Below are positions 42,078 through 53,586 of a DNA stretch of 64,000 nt, piece by piece. Below the pieces are notes generated by a model. That model ran no database searches and was not told the DNA's origin. It saw only the letters and a program-made list of their open reading frames with translations. This DNA is from Sinotaia quadrata. Taxonomy: Eukaryota > Mollusca > Gastropoda > Architaenioglossa > Viviparidae. The stretch's first letter is position 1; each line of letters starts with the position of its first letter. The stretch is taken from positions 104,722,375-104,786,374 of the forward strand of contig CM054179.1 in NCBI GenBank assembly GCA_028829895.1, given 5' to 3'. The translations under genes were made by a program, and so were the position numbers.

Positions 42078-45017
42078 ATGGACATTTCGGATCTCGAACA
42101 GGTTATTAAGGATCTGAGAGAGATAGGTTCATTGATCGGATACCGAACCGAAAAAGAGTTAATGAACTACGTGAGAACTGAACTAGACAAGAGAGAGAAA
42201 GAGGAAGCAGAGAGAGAGATAGAAAGAGAAGAGATAGAAGATGATCACATTATAGCTTTGATAAATCTAGGGATCAACTATCGGAAGAATAGTGTAGGGA
42301 GTTTACAACTCGTGGAGATTCTAAAACGAGAACAGAAGGTGGGCATATCACTAAGATACGAAAGTGAACAGCTACGTAATTTTGCCTTACTTGCACTCAA
42401 TGAAAAGGAAATAGAACACAGGGAAGAAATTAGATCTTCATTAAGCTCACGAGCAAAACAGTTGTGTGATAAAGATTTCCGATTCAAAGGGGAGGCTGAA
42501 ATACGAGACCTAACGTTCGAGATTAGAAAGTTGAAGAAAGAGAGGCAAAAGCTTATGGAAAGGAAAGAAAGTCTAGAATTAGAATGGTTGTGGACAGAAA
42601 TCGAAACAGAGTCTAAAATTTCTGGGGAAAAGGACGGTACTGTTGACAAATTACGACAGGAAGGTCGAGCCGTGAACTTTGACTTGCCGAGGTCAAACAC
42701 CGCGAGCGTGGAGACTGACACACAGAAATTAGTCGCGCTACCGAACACAGCAGACAAAGTAGACAGTTTGATTGAAAACAAAAACAATTGTTTTGACGAA
42801 ACCATTACAGTTCAACATGCTAACCAGTTTACAGAAACAGTTAGCGCACCAAAGCTTGATCTTGAAACAGAGACAAGAAAAGACACTGTTGTTAAGGACT
42901 TAATAACACGTGTAGAATTTGGACAAACACATACACCGCCGTGTACGTGTGACACCTTGTTTGACGGACTGAATGCGCATGATAAGATAGAGGCAGATTC
43001 TATCGGTTGTGTACCGTTAAGGTGTGATGAAACTTCTAGCAACACAGTGACTGATTTTTCTGACAGGACAAATATGCATGAGAAGATAGAAACCGATTCT
43101 ATCAGTTGTGTATCGTCGAAGGGCAGTGACGCATCGACTGAGTCTACTGACCGAACTGTTAGTTTAAGAGGGAGTCATGAGAATGTGCTCGCTACGAAGA
43201 CTGACATCGGTAGATCTCGATCTCCGATGATTGACGTGAGTCATGACGTAATTTTGGAACACAAGATTATTGCGTTATGCGAGGTTTCGAGTGCTAACAC
43301 ATTGACAGCCAGGGAAACAGAAGTATTTGATCCAGATGACAGCATAGGTAGCAATACAGACGGAGACAATGTGCCTATGATAAATTCATTTACTTCAGAT
43401 GACATGACAGTTGTCAGAGCTGAGACAGAGTTCTTTTCCAAACGTGACATGGAAGAAGATATAGTCGAAAACTGTACAGGGACGGTCAACGATAATGCAT
43501 GTGTACTGACGTGTATGCACGCAGTTGTCAGAGACATGGCAGAACTGTCTGCAGATAAATCACTTAACGGAATTAGTGACGTAGACAGAAGCCACGGTAC
43601 ATGGACTACCTTTATTGACTCACCTGTTGAGATAAAGGAATGTCATGAGTACGTACCAAAAACTGAGACAAGTGGAAGTAAGGAGGAGGGGGTTTCATTA
43701 ACTGATATGTTCCTTGGTTCACTGATGATTAGTACGGAGTGTAATCCCAAATTGATCAAAGACACAGTACAAATGAGTGACAGAACTAGATCGATAGACA
43801 ATGAAAACCGGAGTGACGGACTGATAACCAGAGTAGGTGGGACATCAGGGCTGTTACTGACATCAGATGCAGAAACTTATGATAGAGGAAACAGTGGGAG
43901 TGTAGCCTACAACACACAGGGAGTAGACATAGTGATGTTATTCAGTGTATTAGAGACAGGTAACATTCACTGCCAGTTGGTGACTGAAACTGACAGAATT
44001 TCCATCATAGATTCTGACGACCTGATGAGGAGACACATTGAATTAACTAAGTCGGTGGAGACAGATTATGTTAGTTCAATAAACGGTATGGTCCAGGGGA
44101 GACAATCGATAACTCTTGGAGAGTTTAAGACAGAACCCTTGTTCATACAACCACAGGAATCTGACTTGCTAGCCAGTGAGTCTGACCACACAGTGACTAG
44201 AGTCACAAAAGAGACACGGACTTATGTTGTCAAGGAGAGAGACAAATTGACAGACATAACAGTCGAACACCTAGTTGTGAATGGGTTAAAACAGAAAACA
44301 ACTAGTGGGATGAGGTATTTCACTTCAGTCTATGATAAGATCAGGAGAACGGAACCTCCAGATTTAGAGGGGAAGCTAATGTTGCAATTCAGGTACTTCA
44401 GAGAGACTGGTAGCCGCGACAGAACACATTTGCAAACCTATGACGTTAGACTAGATGCGAAATGGACCCATAGTAGATCTGACGCCATTCCGACAAAAGA
44501 CGTTGAGTGCATGCGAACTAGAGACGTTCAATGTGTACACAATGACGTAACTACAAATGCACGAAACACCAAGAGAGCAAATTTCCATTTGCGTGAGCTC
44601 AGTGACAAGGCTAAGAGCGATAGATTTGAAATTCAGACTTCGCAGAGTCAAGGCCACAGTGACACTGACATGATACGAAACGTATCGAGAAGTTTGAAAC
44701 TGTTAGATGGGGTAGAGACCAGTCATACAGAAACTGACACTACCAAAAACATTTTAAACTTGACAAGTACTTTGGAGAGTTTTGAAAGAGATCATGACGA
44801 TAAAACACTTCAAGGACGTACTTACCGGACGAGAAATGAAAAGTCTAAACTTGACATGCAATATATTGTACCTCACAGTGACGTTCTGACGAACAGAGTA
44901 AGAAAGAAAGAATACAGCTGTCATGCCGTAGACATGTTGACACACATGGACGATGACGTGTATTGGGATTGGGATAGAACTACGAAGATTGTGCTAGGCA
45001 GGATAGTGCAACAGTAG
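42078..45017 (+). CDS. Gag-N-terminus-like 979-residue protein of the non-autonomous element
   Basis: An uninterrupted frame from ATG to TAG. Residues 1-60 (starting MDISDLEQ) contain IGYRTEKELMNYVRTELDKR and an EREIEREE run. This follows the same pattern as the Gmr1 element's start (FGYEKAELKKYVDEE, then a charged helix), so it is likely a Gag-type N-terminus. Residues about 60-180 remain coiled-coil-like (RKLKKERQKLMERKESLELE). From about 200 on it is polar, rich in S, T, D and E and probably disordered. A duplicated segment lies near 299-350 (HDKIEADSIGCV, then MHEKIETDSISCV). The C-terminal third is more basic. No CCHC knuckle, capsid core or enzyme motif was seen. It may be a Gag-like packaging partner or a novel function. 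An open frame of this length in a pol-less element implies selection. Confidence 0.85.
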   Translation: MDISDLEQVIKDLREIGSLIGYRTEKELMNYVRTELDKREKEEAEREIEREEIEDDHIIALINLGINYRKNSVGSLQLVEILKREQKVGISLRYESEQLRNFALLALNEKEIEHREEIRSSLSSRAKQLCDKDFRFKGEAEIRDLTFEIRKLKKERQKLMERKESLELEWLWTEIETESKISGEKDGTVDKLRQEGRAVNFDLPRSNTASVETDTQKLVALPNTADKVDSLIENKNNCFDETITVQHANQFTETVSAPKLDLETETRKDTVVKDLITRVEFGQTHTPPCTCDTLFDGLNAHDKIEADSIGCVPLRCDETSSNTVTDFSDRTNMHEKIETDSISCVSSKGSDASTESTDRTVSLRGSHENVLATKTDIGRSRSPMIDVSHDVILEHKIIALCEVSSANTLTARETEVFDPDDSIGSNTDGDNVPMINSFTSDDMTVVRAETEFFSKRDMEEDIVENCTGTVNDNACVLTCMHAVVRDMAELSADKSLNGISDVDRSHGTWTTFIDSPVEIKECHEYVPKTETSGSKEEGVSLTDMFLGSLMISTECNPKLIKDTVQMSDRTRSIDNENRSDGLITRVGGTSGLLLTSDAETYDRGNSGSVAYNTQGVDIVMLFSVLETGNIHCQLVTETDRISIIDSDDLMRRHIELTKSVETDYVSSINGMVQGRQSITLGEFKTEPLFIQPQESDLLASESDHTVTRVTKETRTYVVKERDKLTDITVEHLVVNGLKQKTTSGMRYFTSVYDKIRRTEPPDLEGKLMLQFRYFRETGSRDRTHLQTYDVRLDAKWTHSRSDAIPTKDVECMRTRDVQCVHNDVTTNARNTKRANFHLRELSDKAKSDRFEIQTSQSQGHSDTDMIRNVSRSLKLLDGVETSHTETDTTKNILNLTSTLESFERDHDDKTLQGRTYRTRNEKSKLDMQYIVPHSDVLTNRVRKKEYSCHAVDMLTHMDDDVYWDWDRTTKIVLGRIVQQ

Positions 45018-45737
45018 AAATAATGATTTGACACTTTCTTTGAATTTCATTATTTTCTTGTTGTACAGTAGTTGGTGGTTGGTTGTTACTGTAAATATGT
45101 TGGACATTTCATAAAAACTTGGGACAAGCTATAACACTGATTGAATTGTGTTGGTGTTGTAACTCTGAATATGACAGGTAGACTGATAGATGGTTCATTG
45201 AGTTGGTAATTCATAAACTCTGATATTTGGTTGATACAGGAAATCAGGAAATATCTGGAACTTTTCATAACCTGCATATTGATAGTGTTGTTCATTGGAA
45301 GTCAATTTTTTGATCACACTATTGTTGGATACGTATTCAGTGGAATTGGTTGATGTTGGATTTCTATTCTGAATAATCTGGTTAGATCAAACTAGGTTGT
45401 GTGTGAACTATTGATTATTGGGACAGATAGTGAGAATTTCAGAACATGTTATTCCATTGGATGGATGTCTATTAAATTAGACTGAACGTTCTTCTTAAAT
45501 CATTTTTTATTTGATTTTTTCTTAAATCATTTTTCTTTGATTTCTTGAAGTGAGAAATATTGTATGAGAGTGCCGTTGATCTAGAGTTGATTTCCCTGCC
45601 GCGTTACATTATTTCTGGTTATGTTGAAATTTTTTAATTGTAAATTTTTTCTTCATTTGCACTTCTACATTTTATAACACATAATTTGTAGGAGGCATTT
45701 ATCTTTTGGTAAGATAAACGCCTCAAAAGCAAGGGGG
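45018..45737 (+). other. 3' untranslated interior of the non-autonomous element
   Basis: About 720 bases between the ORF stop and the 3' LTR, without coding signal or detectable pol relics. It ends with a TTTATCTTTTGGTAAGATAA hairpin (about 45698-45717) and the PPT. Confidence 0.6.
45726..45737 (+). other. Polypurine tract
   Basis: AAAAGCAAGGGGG ends directly before the 3' LTR, closely resembling the AAGAAGGGGG tract of the Gmr1-type element. Confidence 0.75.
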
Positions 45738-47432
45738 TGTGACGATCTGTGACAAATTCTGTGTCATGGCCTCGTGACCCAATTGCTCGTTTCAAAATTA
45801 AATTTTTGAACGGACCTTTGTTGAAATTCACCCGTGATACATCAGTATCGCTAGCAAGGTCAGATTGTTGCATAACTTTAGGCCAGTGTCCAGCACCTTC
45901 GAGATCAACAACATACCACGTGAGCGGTCACGTGATGCGTTCAATGCAGTTTCATAAAAATGATCATAAGGCGCAAAATCCCTCACTCACTTCCAGACCG
46001 GCAGACACACCAGGCAGCTTTAACATTAGCTCCGTCCCGCCGCCATACCAGAGTCGTAAGAGAGTCGAAGATGAACCCGCGCTAGAGCAGTAAAATCTAC
46101 TTTTAAGAGGTAACAATAACACGTCTACTTCTTACAGTATCTATTGCATTTATTGATTGTATTTTGTAATTGAATTGATGTATGTATTTTGTGCAGCTTA
46201 GCGCTATTTTAGCCAAAGCACGTGTTTCGATGTAAAGGGACAAATCTAAAAGTTATTGTATATAAATTATTGTAACCTTCTCTTATCTTTAATTTATATA
46301 AATCTTAAATTCACTAGTGCCGCCAGTATGTCTGTGCACGTGGCGAATTCTTCTTTGTAATTCAAATTGTTCTTGCATATAATTTTTCGTGTAAAATTGT
46401 AAAGCATTCATGCTTCATTTTGAATTAATCCTTTGTGTGAATTCCAATTTTTAATGCTGTAAATATTTGAGAATTCATACGTTCGTGTAACGTTATATGT
46501 AACACACACGTGGACCACAATGTATATTTAAATATAACCATATTTAAATTGTAAACGACACGATAGTCAAAGATTCTAAATTCAGAACCTTAAACAAAGA
46601 AACATGTGCTTGGGTTTTGCGAATATAGACGCAAATAGTTACAGAGCCCAAAATCCTTTGTTTCAGCCGGGTTCTTCTTATGTTACTCCTCTCTACCTTC
46701 GTACTTCTTGAGTCGTACACCGACTCGGGTGTCTTCATGACCCATACGTGAACTATGCAGAAGTACCTCGCGTTAACTACGGTTAACGATTCGTCGCAAG
46801 TACATTAGCGATGCAGTAATTGAGTGGACGATTGACTGTTATGCTATGCAGTACTGACGATGAGCCAAAGGATGTGGACCAGTTCTAACCAGTTGAACCC
46901 CACATGCGACCAAGAGTGTAGTTAAGTATATCTACTAGGGTCCAGAATCAAGTGACTATTTGGCAATAAAAGAAAAGAGAATTCTCGTTAAGACTTTTAA
47001 CAGAGACGGTAAAATGAGAGAACAACGCTGTGTAGAATTAAGACGTCGTGTTGTAATTAATCGTTGCTGTTAATTGTTAAACTTATTAAATCTTATTTCA
47101 TTTTGTTAAGAACCTCTTTTTGTAGTAAATTTGTATGCATATAGACCAAAAGACGTGGATTGGATGGGGGCTGTCTGAGCAAAACGAATGACGTAATGAA
47201 TGCATATGAATCTAAGAGAGTTTTTAACGATTTCCAATCTAGCTAAAGTACGCAAATTATCAGTTTCGTAAATCTGTGATCTAGACTACAAAGATGCATT
47301 TTTAATTTAGTCGAATGATGATTTGAGCAACCAGTCTGTTTAGGTTAAACGAAAGGGAATTAATTTAAATAGTAAATTAAAGTTCTATAATTTCCTAAGC
47401 AGGGTCTTTAAATAAATACTGGAAACGTAACA
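45738..47432 (+). repeat. 3' LTR of the non-autonomous element
   Basis: Same length and, by reading, same sequence as the 5' LTR. Confidence 0.94.
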
Positions 47433-47437
47433 GGGTG
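47433..47437. repeat. Target-site duplication GGGTG, right
   Basis: Directly follows the LTR end GTAACA. Confidence 0.88.
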
Positions 47438-47549
47438 TTACAGCAAAACAAAAAGTACTGTACATCATCTTTTGTCATCATTCCAACCTATAAACGTTTT
47501 CATCTTTCTTTGATGGGATGGAGGTATAATAATAATATGTATGTGTGTG

Positions 47550-47551
47550 AG

Positions 47552-47640
<89 letters not shown>

Positions 47641-47713
47641 CAGACAGACAGAAAGAAAGAAAGAAAGAAAGACAGACAGACAGACAGAAAGAAAGAAAGA
47701 AAGAAAGACAGAC

Positions 47714-47744
<31 letters not shown>

Positions 47745-47795
47745 AAGACAGACAGATAGACAGACAGACAGAGAGACAGAAAGAAAGACAGAAGG
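47550..47795. repeat. GAAA/GACA microsatellite, 245 bp
   Basis: A pure GAAA block (to about 47630) is followed by alternating GACA and GAAA blocks. Open frames on both strands are artefacts. Confidence 0.96.
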
Positions 47796-47799
47796 TGAA

Positions 47800-48740
47800 T
47801 GCTTCGAATCATTAAAAAAAACCGCTTCAAGAATGACAGTGAGCTTCGTAACAACGAAAATTTAAAAAAAAGATAACATAACAAATTCCTCAAAATCGTG
47901 ACTGCAGCATCCAGTTATGAAAACCATTTATACATTGATTGCTGTATTTAGTTTATATATAAATTGTATAAAAACATACAACAATATTATGAAGATCAAT
48001 GTAAGGGAACATTTAGCTCATTTGTTTATTCTAGTGACAATTTCTTCTATACAATTAGCAATAACACTAGATCAAAATGCCATCAATTTTTATTTTTAAA
48101 AAAAAACTGGTTAATTAAAAACAAAATTGGTTTTTCTGCTAGGCTCGTGATACAAAAACAACTTCTCATACGATATAATTAATTAGATTTAATCACACTA
48201 CTAGGGTATCCAAAAAAAACCGCAACAAATTTCAATGAACCTTGAACTCATTACACAAAACAAAGATATATTTGTCACTGAACAGCGATCAGTAGCATAT
48301 GAGATCTTACACGAATCATGTGTAGCAATCCACCATTGACACTCCTCCAATATACGATCAATAGCTGTATTTATAACTGCTACTATTTCAGCAATGACAG
48401 GAACCATTATACAAAAAAAAATAACTACTAGCAGTTCATTTTAACAGGCATTGTATTCTTGTATAAAGTGTTTGAAGTACATAGTTTATTAGCAAAGCAA
48501 ACTATTAATCAGGTTGGGAAGTTTTCGGCTTTGGAGAGTAACCTTCTATGCATATGCTAGCTTGTTATGTCAATCAGCCTGAGGTCTGCATATAATAGCT
48601 GAGAATAAAACTACTATTTATATTCTTCATCATATCATTTTTAATCTTAAAACGCTAATCCTGAAATTTACAAATGAAAAGAAAACACATCGAAGAACGT
48701 TATTTAAAGCAAATTGTATTGTGAACCTTTCTCATTAATT
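47800..48740. other. Intergenic, AT-rich; possible transposon relic at 48190-48420
   Basis: Nothing coding was accepted. A minus-strand frame at 48201-48407 and the terminal GGGTATCCAAAAAAAACCGC faintly resemble the end of a mariner-type transposon. This is too weak to call. Confidence 0.4.
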
Positions 48741-48746
48741 TGTCTA

Positions 48747-48752
48747 TTTATT
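48747..48752 (-). terminator. Candidate polyadenylation signal of gene B
   Basis: AATAAA on the minus strand about 64 bases after the stop codon. Confidence 0.5.
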
Positions 48753-48815
48753 ATTTTTAAAATTCTCTCCAATAAAGGTGAATATAATAAAAAGTTGATG
48801 TTATATCTAATAGTC

Positions 48816-48985
48816 CTACACAGAGGTATCGAAGGAGGCTCGGGATCTATATTCAATTATTGGACGAGATCTAATGCCCACGGAAACTCTCGCCTCATCG
48901 TCAGGATACATTTGCTGTGACTGTGCTTCCGTCCTGCCCTCAGCGGCCTCAATATTTGCAAACTCCATCTTGAGATCGGCACGTT
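48816..48985 (-). CDS. Gene B exon 5: cytoplasmic tail and stop
   Basis: 170 bases after acceptor TGTGCAG, ending TAG. It starts [16 protein letters not shown], is mixed acidic/basic, has two tyrosines (QMYPDD, IEYRSR) and the terminal DTSV. Confidence 0.66.
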
Positions 48986-49211
48986 CTGCACAACAGACAC
49001 ACAGTAGGACATTTGAGAGTCCGTCGGTGTCATTCAGACACACATATGCATGCACGCAGGCCTTGCACTTGGGAGTAAGTAATTGAATAAAGGCATTTAG
49101 ATTAGCACGCACGCACACATTTATACACTCGAGCTACTTAAGAGTCGTACAGTGAGCTAAGACATTCAGACTAACACGCACGCATGTAGTGCTTGCCCGT
49201 CCGCGTGCGCT

Positions 49212-49283
<72 letters not shown>

Positions 49284-50200
49284 CACACACATAGAGTAAC
49301 ATAGATTTTCAATATGGTAAACTATGGCAAATACACATCTTAAAATAATACAATTTTTACGGTGTTATTCTGCAGCGGTTCTTGTCCTCTGATTGAAACA
49401 TTAGTGCTATGTACATTGAATACAGCGTATTTTCATAACTTTTAAAAAAGAAAAGTATTACTGAGATAGTTAGATATTCAGAAGTGTCTGATGTACATCA
49501 GTTAAAAGAAACCGACAAGAGAAATGTAACGATGCACACATTCCCTGAACGTACTGTATATAAATGCATAAACATGGAGAAAAGAAATGCACAGACCTAA
49601 CACCTTCCAGTAAGAAAGGCCGACGACCATGGTGACCGCAAACGTTGACATAAGCACAACCACAATAATGTACGCGACCTCAAAGGATGCTTCCTGATCT
49701 GCAGACGAGAACCACGATCACACATGAGAGCCACAAACATACACGAGAGCCATGATTAAGCTATTTATTAATTTGAACAAAAAACCAGTTCCATCTCTGG
49801 ATTTATTTCAAGAGGACGGAAGACATGTATGCAACATCTGAATGAGAGCACGTTTATGTAACACGAGTGCACGAGAAAATAAATAATTCAGCTGTTAAGA
49901 CCAGTAACAAAAGACACTTGTGTTTTGGAAGCAGAGAGCATGAACAAAGCAGGAGAAAAAGAGTTCACACTCACCAAACCAACCATACATTTTCTCTTAA
50001 TTGTCGTGATAACCAACCATACATTTTCTCTTAATTGTCGTGATATTATCTGAAGTAGTTTTGCTCCCGCTTGTTTGAACAAGAATTAGTTTGATGGTTA
50101 GGTGATAACAGGAATGATACGTAGATAGATAGATAGACAGACAGACAGATAGAAAGATAGATAGACAGTCAGACAGATAGATAGATAAATAGATAGATAA

Positions 50201-50237
<37 letters not shown>

Positions 50238-53200
50238 CAGACAGGTAGATAGATAGTTGAAATAATTGCTACTACAACTACTTTAAAATAATAAAACAAA
50301 TGATGATGATGATGATAATAATAATAAACCGGACCAGACGTCGCCCTAGTTAACTATGTCTACGCTAGTCACTGATGTTTCCGGGTATTCTAGTGAAAAG
50401 TGGACTACTGAAGTGCAAGCGAAAGCTAGGAAGAGATGGACCAGAGGGGAAAACATACAAATAATGGTCTCTTACTATCAAAGCCAACCCACAGCAAAAG
50501 AATATAGAAAAACGATGCATGAACTCTGGCTCAAACACCATCTAGATGATATTATCAGCGAACAGCGGCTTCTGGACCAGAAGAGAGCGATCGTGCAAAA
50601 TAGGTTTCATACATCCCTAGAATTACAAAAGATAGAACAGCAACAAACGAATACCTCAACCCGATGCAATGAAATAGAAGACAATGAAACTTCCATAACA
50701 TCACAACAGTCAAATCCAATTGACTACCACGCTGGAGAAATTCCAAGTGACGACTTCAATGAAGAACAACAATGATTGTTAGAAGACATAAAAGGTTTCA
50801 TGGATATGTCACATGTAGGCAGAACCCCAACAAGAGGCTGCAAAAATAAAGCTCTAAGGAATGCAAATGAAGTACTAAAACATACCCCCAACAGAAGATA
50901 TAACAGAAACCAATAGTCTAAAATACACCACTGCAAAAGTAATTGAAAAATATACAATGTCAAACACAGTACAAACACAGAAACCATCAGTACCACCATG
51001 GAAGAAAAGAATAGAAAAGAAAATAGAGTGTTCTAGGAGAGAAATAAACCAAATGACAACAGCAGCACAAAATAACTGAATGCAACATTAGTCAACAAAT
51101 AGTACCTCAATTTCAGAAACATTAAGACTGCAATAGAAGACGCAAAGCAAAAACTTCAAAGACTCAATCACCTTCTGAAGAGATTCACTGCAAGAGGTCT
51201 GCAATTCTAACAGAACAAAACATTCTGAATTGGTCCTGGAAGACTATACAAAGAACTTAAAGGAAATTCTACCACAGAACAATAAATGCCAAGTATTCAG
51301 GACACCAAGACCTTCTGGGAAAACATTTGGAGCAACCCAAATAAACACAACACCTCAGCCTGGTGGATTAAGGAACTGAAAGATGAGAAATACCTGAACA
51401 ATGCAACATCACAATCAGTGAGAAAGACATCAAGAAGAAGGTAAGAAAGATGGCAAACTGGAAAGCCCCAGGCCTAGACCAAGTACAAATATTCTAGGTG
51501 ACGCATCTTACCTCCTTATATGGTAGACTTGCTGAACAACTGCAATACATATTAAACAAACCAGAGACTCTGCCATCCTGGATAGTGAAGAGACAAACAA
51601 ATCTAATTATGAAAGACTCAGAGAAAGGCAGAAAACCCCCAAAATCGTCCAATCACAGGCCTATCAACTACCTGGAAGTTAATATCAGGAATTATATTTG
51701 ACAAAATCATGATTCATCTTGAAACAAACTCATAACCAGTGAACAAAAAGGTGCTAGACCAGGTAGCAGAGGTACAAAGGACCAATTGTCAATTGATAAG
51801 GTCATAGTTATTGACAGCAAGAAACGAAGAACAAATCTTGCAATGGCAAGGATTGACTACCAAAATATCAATTACTCAGTTCCACATTCTTGGATACATG
51901 AAACAATAAAAATGTACAAAATAGCGCCATCAGTACAGAACCTATTTCATGAATCGCATGTGAGGATTGCAGATTTTGGAATCTTTCAAGATGATTCCCT
52001 ATTACCACTGCTGTTCTGCATTGCCCTAAATCCTCTCAGTCAAATCATCAAGAAAACGAGATAAGGATACAAAATAAAAGCTGGACAGGTTATCAGCCAT
52101 TTACTGTACATGGATGATCTCAAGCTCTACAGTGACATCACATCGCCGATCAATATGTCAAGATCTGCAATGAGGACATTAATATGAAATTCAGCCTTGA
52201 GAATTGTGGAAGAATTATCGTCCAGAAAGGCGGGGTCAAAACAACAGAGGACCTGCAATTCGACATCAGAAAATATGTTACAATGGAAAAAGGATATAAA
52301 AACAATACATGTGGATAGTACAATATCAAGAAAAATGCAGAGTGAAGTTCAAAGTTAAGAGAGAGTATGAAAAACGGGTTAGACAAGTCCTGAAGTCCAA
52401 GCTAAATGGGACTAACAAAATACAACCCTTGATGCAGTCAGTTACACTGGATTCGACAACAAATGAAATGAATAAAGTGGACAGAAAAACAAGAAAACTA
52501 CTCACAATACATAAAGCCTTACACCCAAAAGCAGAAATAGGCAGGCTCTATGTATCTCGAAAAAATGGGAGGTCTCAAGAAAATCAAAGATGTCATTGAA
52601 GGAGAAGTTATTGGTTTTGTGGACTACACCTGAAATAACAACAAAGATGAGCCACTGACAGAAGGAGTAAAGATGAGTGGACCATATCAACCCCCCTTCC
52701 CCAGAAACAGACAAAGAAACATGGAAGAAAACAATGAAACAAGCACTAGCAAATACCTAGAGCCAAAAAAACCTTTCCATGGCCAGTATGCACGACAAGC
52801 CGATGAAATATCAACACAAAAATCAACATACAAATGGTTGAAAGAGGCAGGTTTGAAAGCAGAAACAGAAGCATTCATAACAGCTGCGCAAGATCACGCT
52901 CTGAACACAAAACCACACAAAACTAAAATCATGAAAATCTCAAATGATTTTAAATGCAGACTTAGCAATCCATGGATGAAACAATGTACACTATCTGGAT
53001 GTCAGGTTCTGGCTGGAACAAAATGCACCAAAACACATACATAGAAATCTGTGTGAGAACTATGGCATAAAAATCGTAGAATGTGCATGCATGCACCGAC
53101 CAGAAGCAGTCTCCAAAACAGAAGAAGTCAAAATACTTCGAGATAAGAACAGATCGAGTGATTCCTGCACGAAGATCAGACATTGTAGTTCTCATTAAAA

Positions 53201-53555
53201 AGTCCAACAGAACAGCAACAATCATTGATGTTGCTGTTCCAAGTGATAGAAACATAAAAACGAATGAAAATGAAAAAAATAGAAAAATACCAAGACCTCA
53301 GATTAGAAATCCAGCAACTGTGGAAGATAAAATCAGAAATGGTACCTGTAGTGATAAGAGCCTTGGGAAACATAACATCTGAGTTGGAAGGCTATCTAAT
53401 AAACTCCCTGGAAATCACAGAAGTGCCCCACTACTAAAATCAGCGCTCCTTGGAAGTGCCCACATCCTCCGTAAAACTTGGATCTCCCAAAATCTTGGTA
53501 AGATTCCGAGACCTTGGATCACAACCGACAGTCAAACAGAAGTCATGGAAAGAGG

Positions 53556-53586
<31 letters not shown>

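Larger units (their letters stand above)
39772..47432 (+). mobile_element. Complete non-autonomous LTR retrotransposon with a 979-codon ORF
   Basis: A 7661-bp element. The LTRs are 39772-41466 and 45738-47432, each 1695 bp, offset by exactly 5966 with no difference noticed. It is flanked by a perfect GGGTG duplication (39767-39771 and 47433-47437). A polypurine tract and a candidate primer site are in place. The only long frame is 42078-45017. No protease, RT, RNase H, integrase or zinc-knuckle motif was found in the 4.3-kb interior, so it must depend on enzymes supplied in trans. LTR length and PPT style resemble the Gmr1-type element, but LTR sequence does not. Apparently very recent. Confidence 0.93.

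Noticed and set aside
42278..43537. Antisense frames opposite the 979-codon ORF
   Set aside because: Shadow frames with serine-rich composition expected from the opposite strand.
47435..47893. Long charged frames at the GAAA/GACA repeat
   Set aside because: Microsatellite translation.
48190..48420. Possible mariner/IS630-type transposase end
   Set aside because: Only a short, frame-limited resemblance; no partner terminal repeat or target duplication found.
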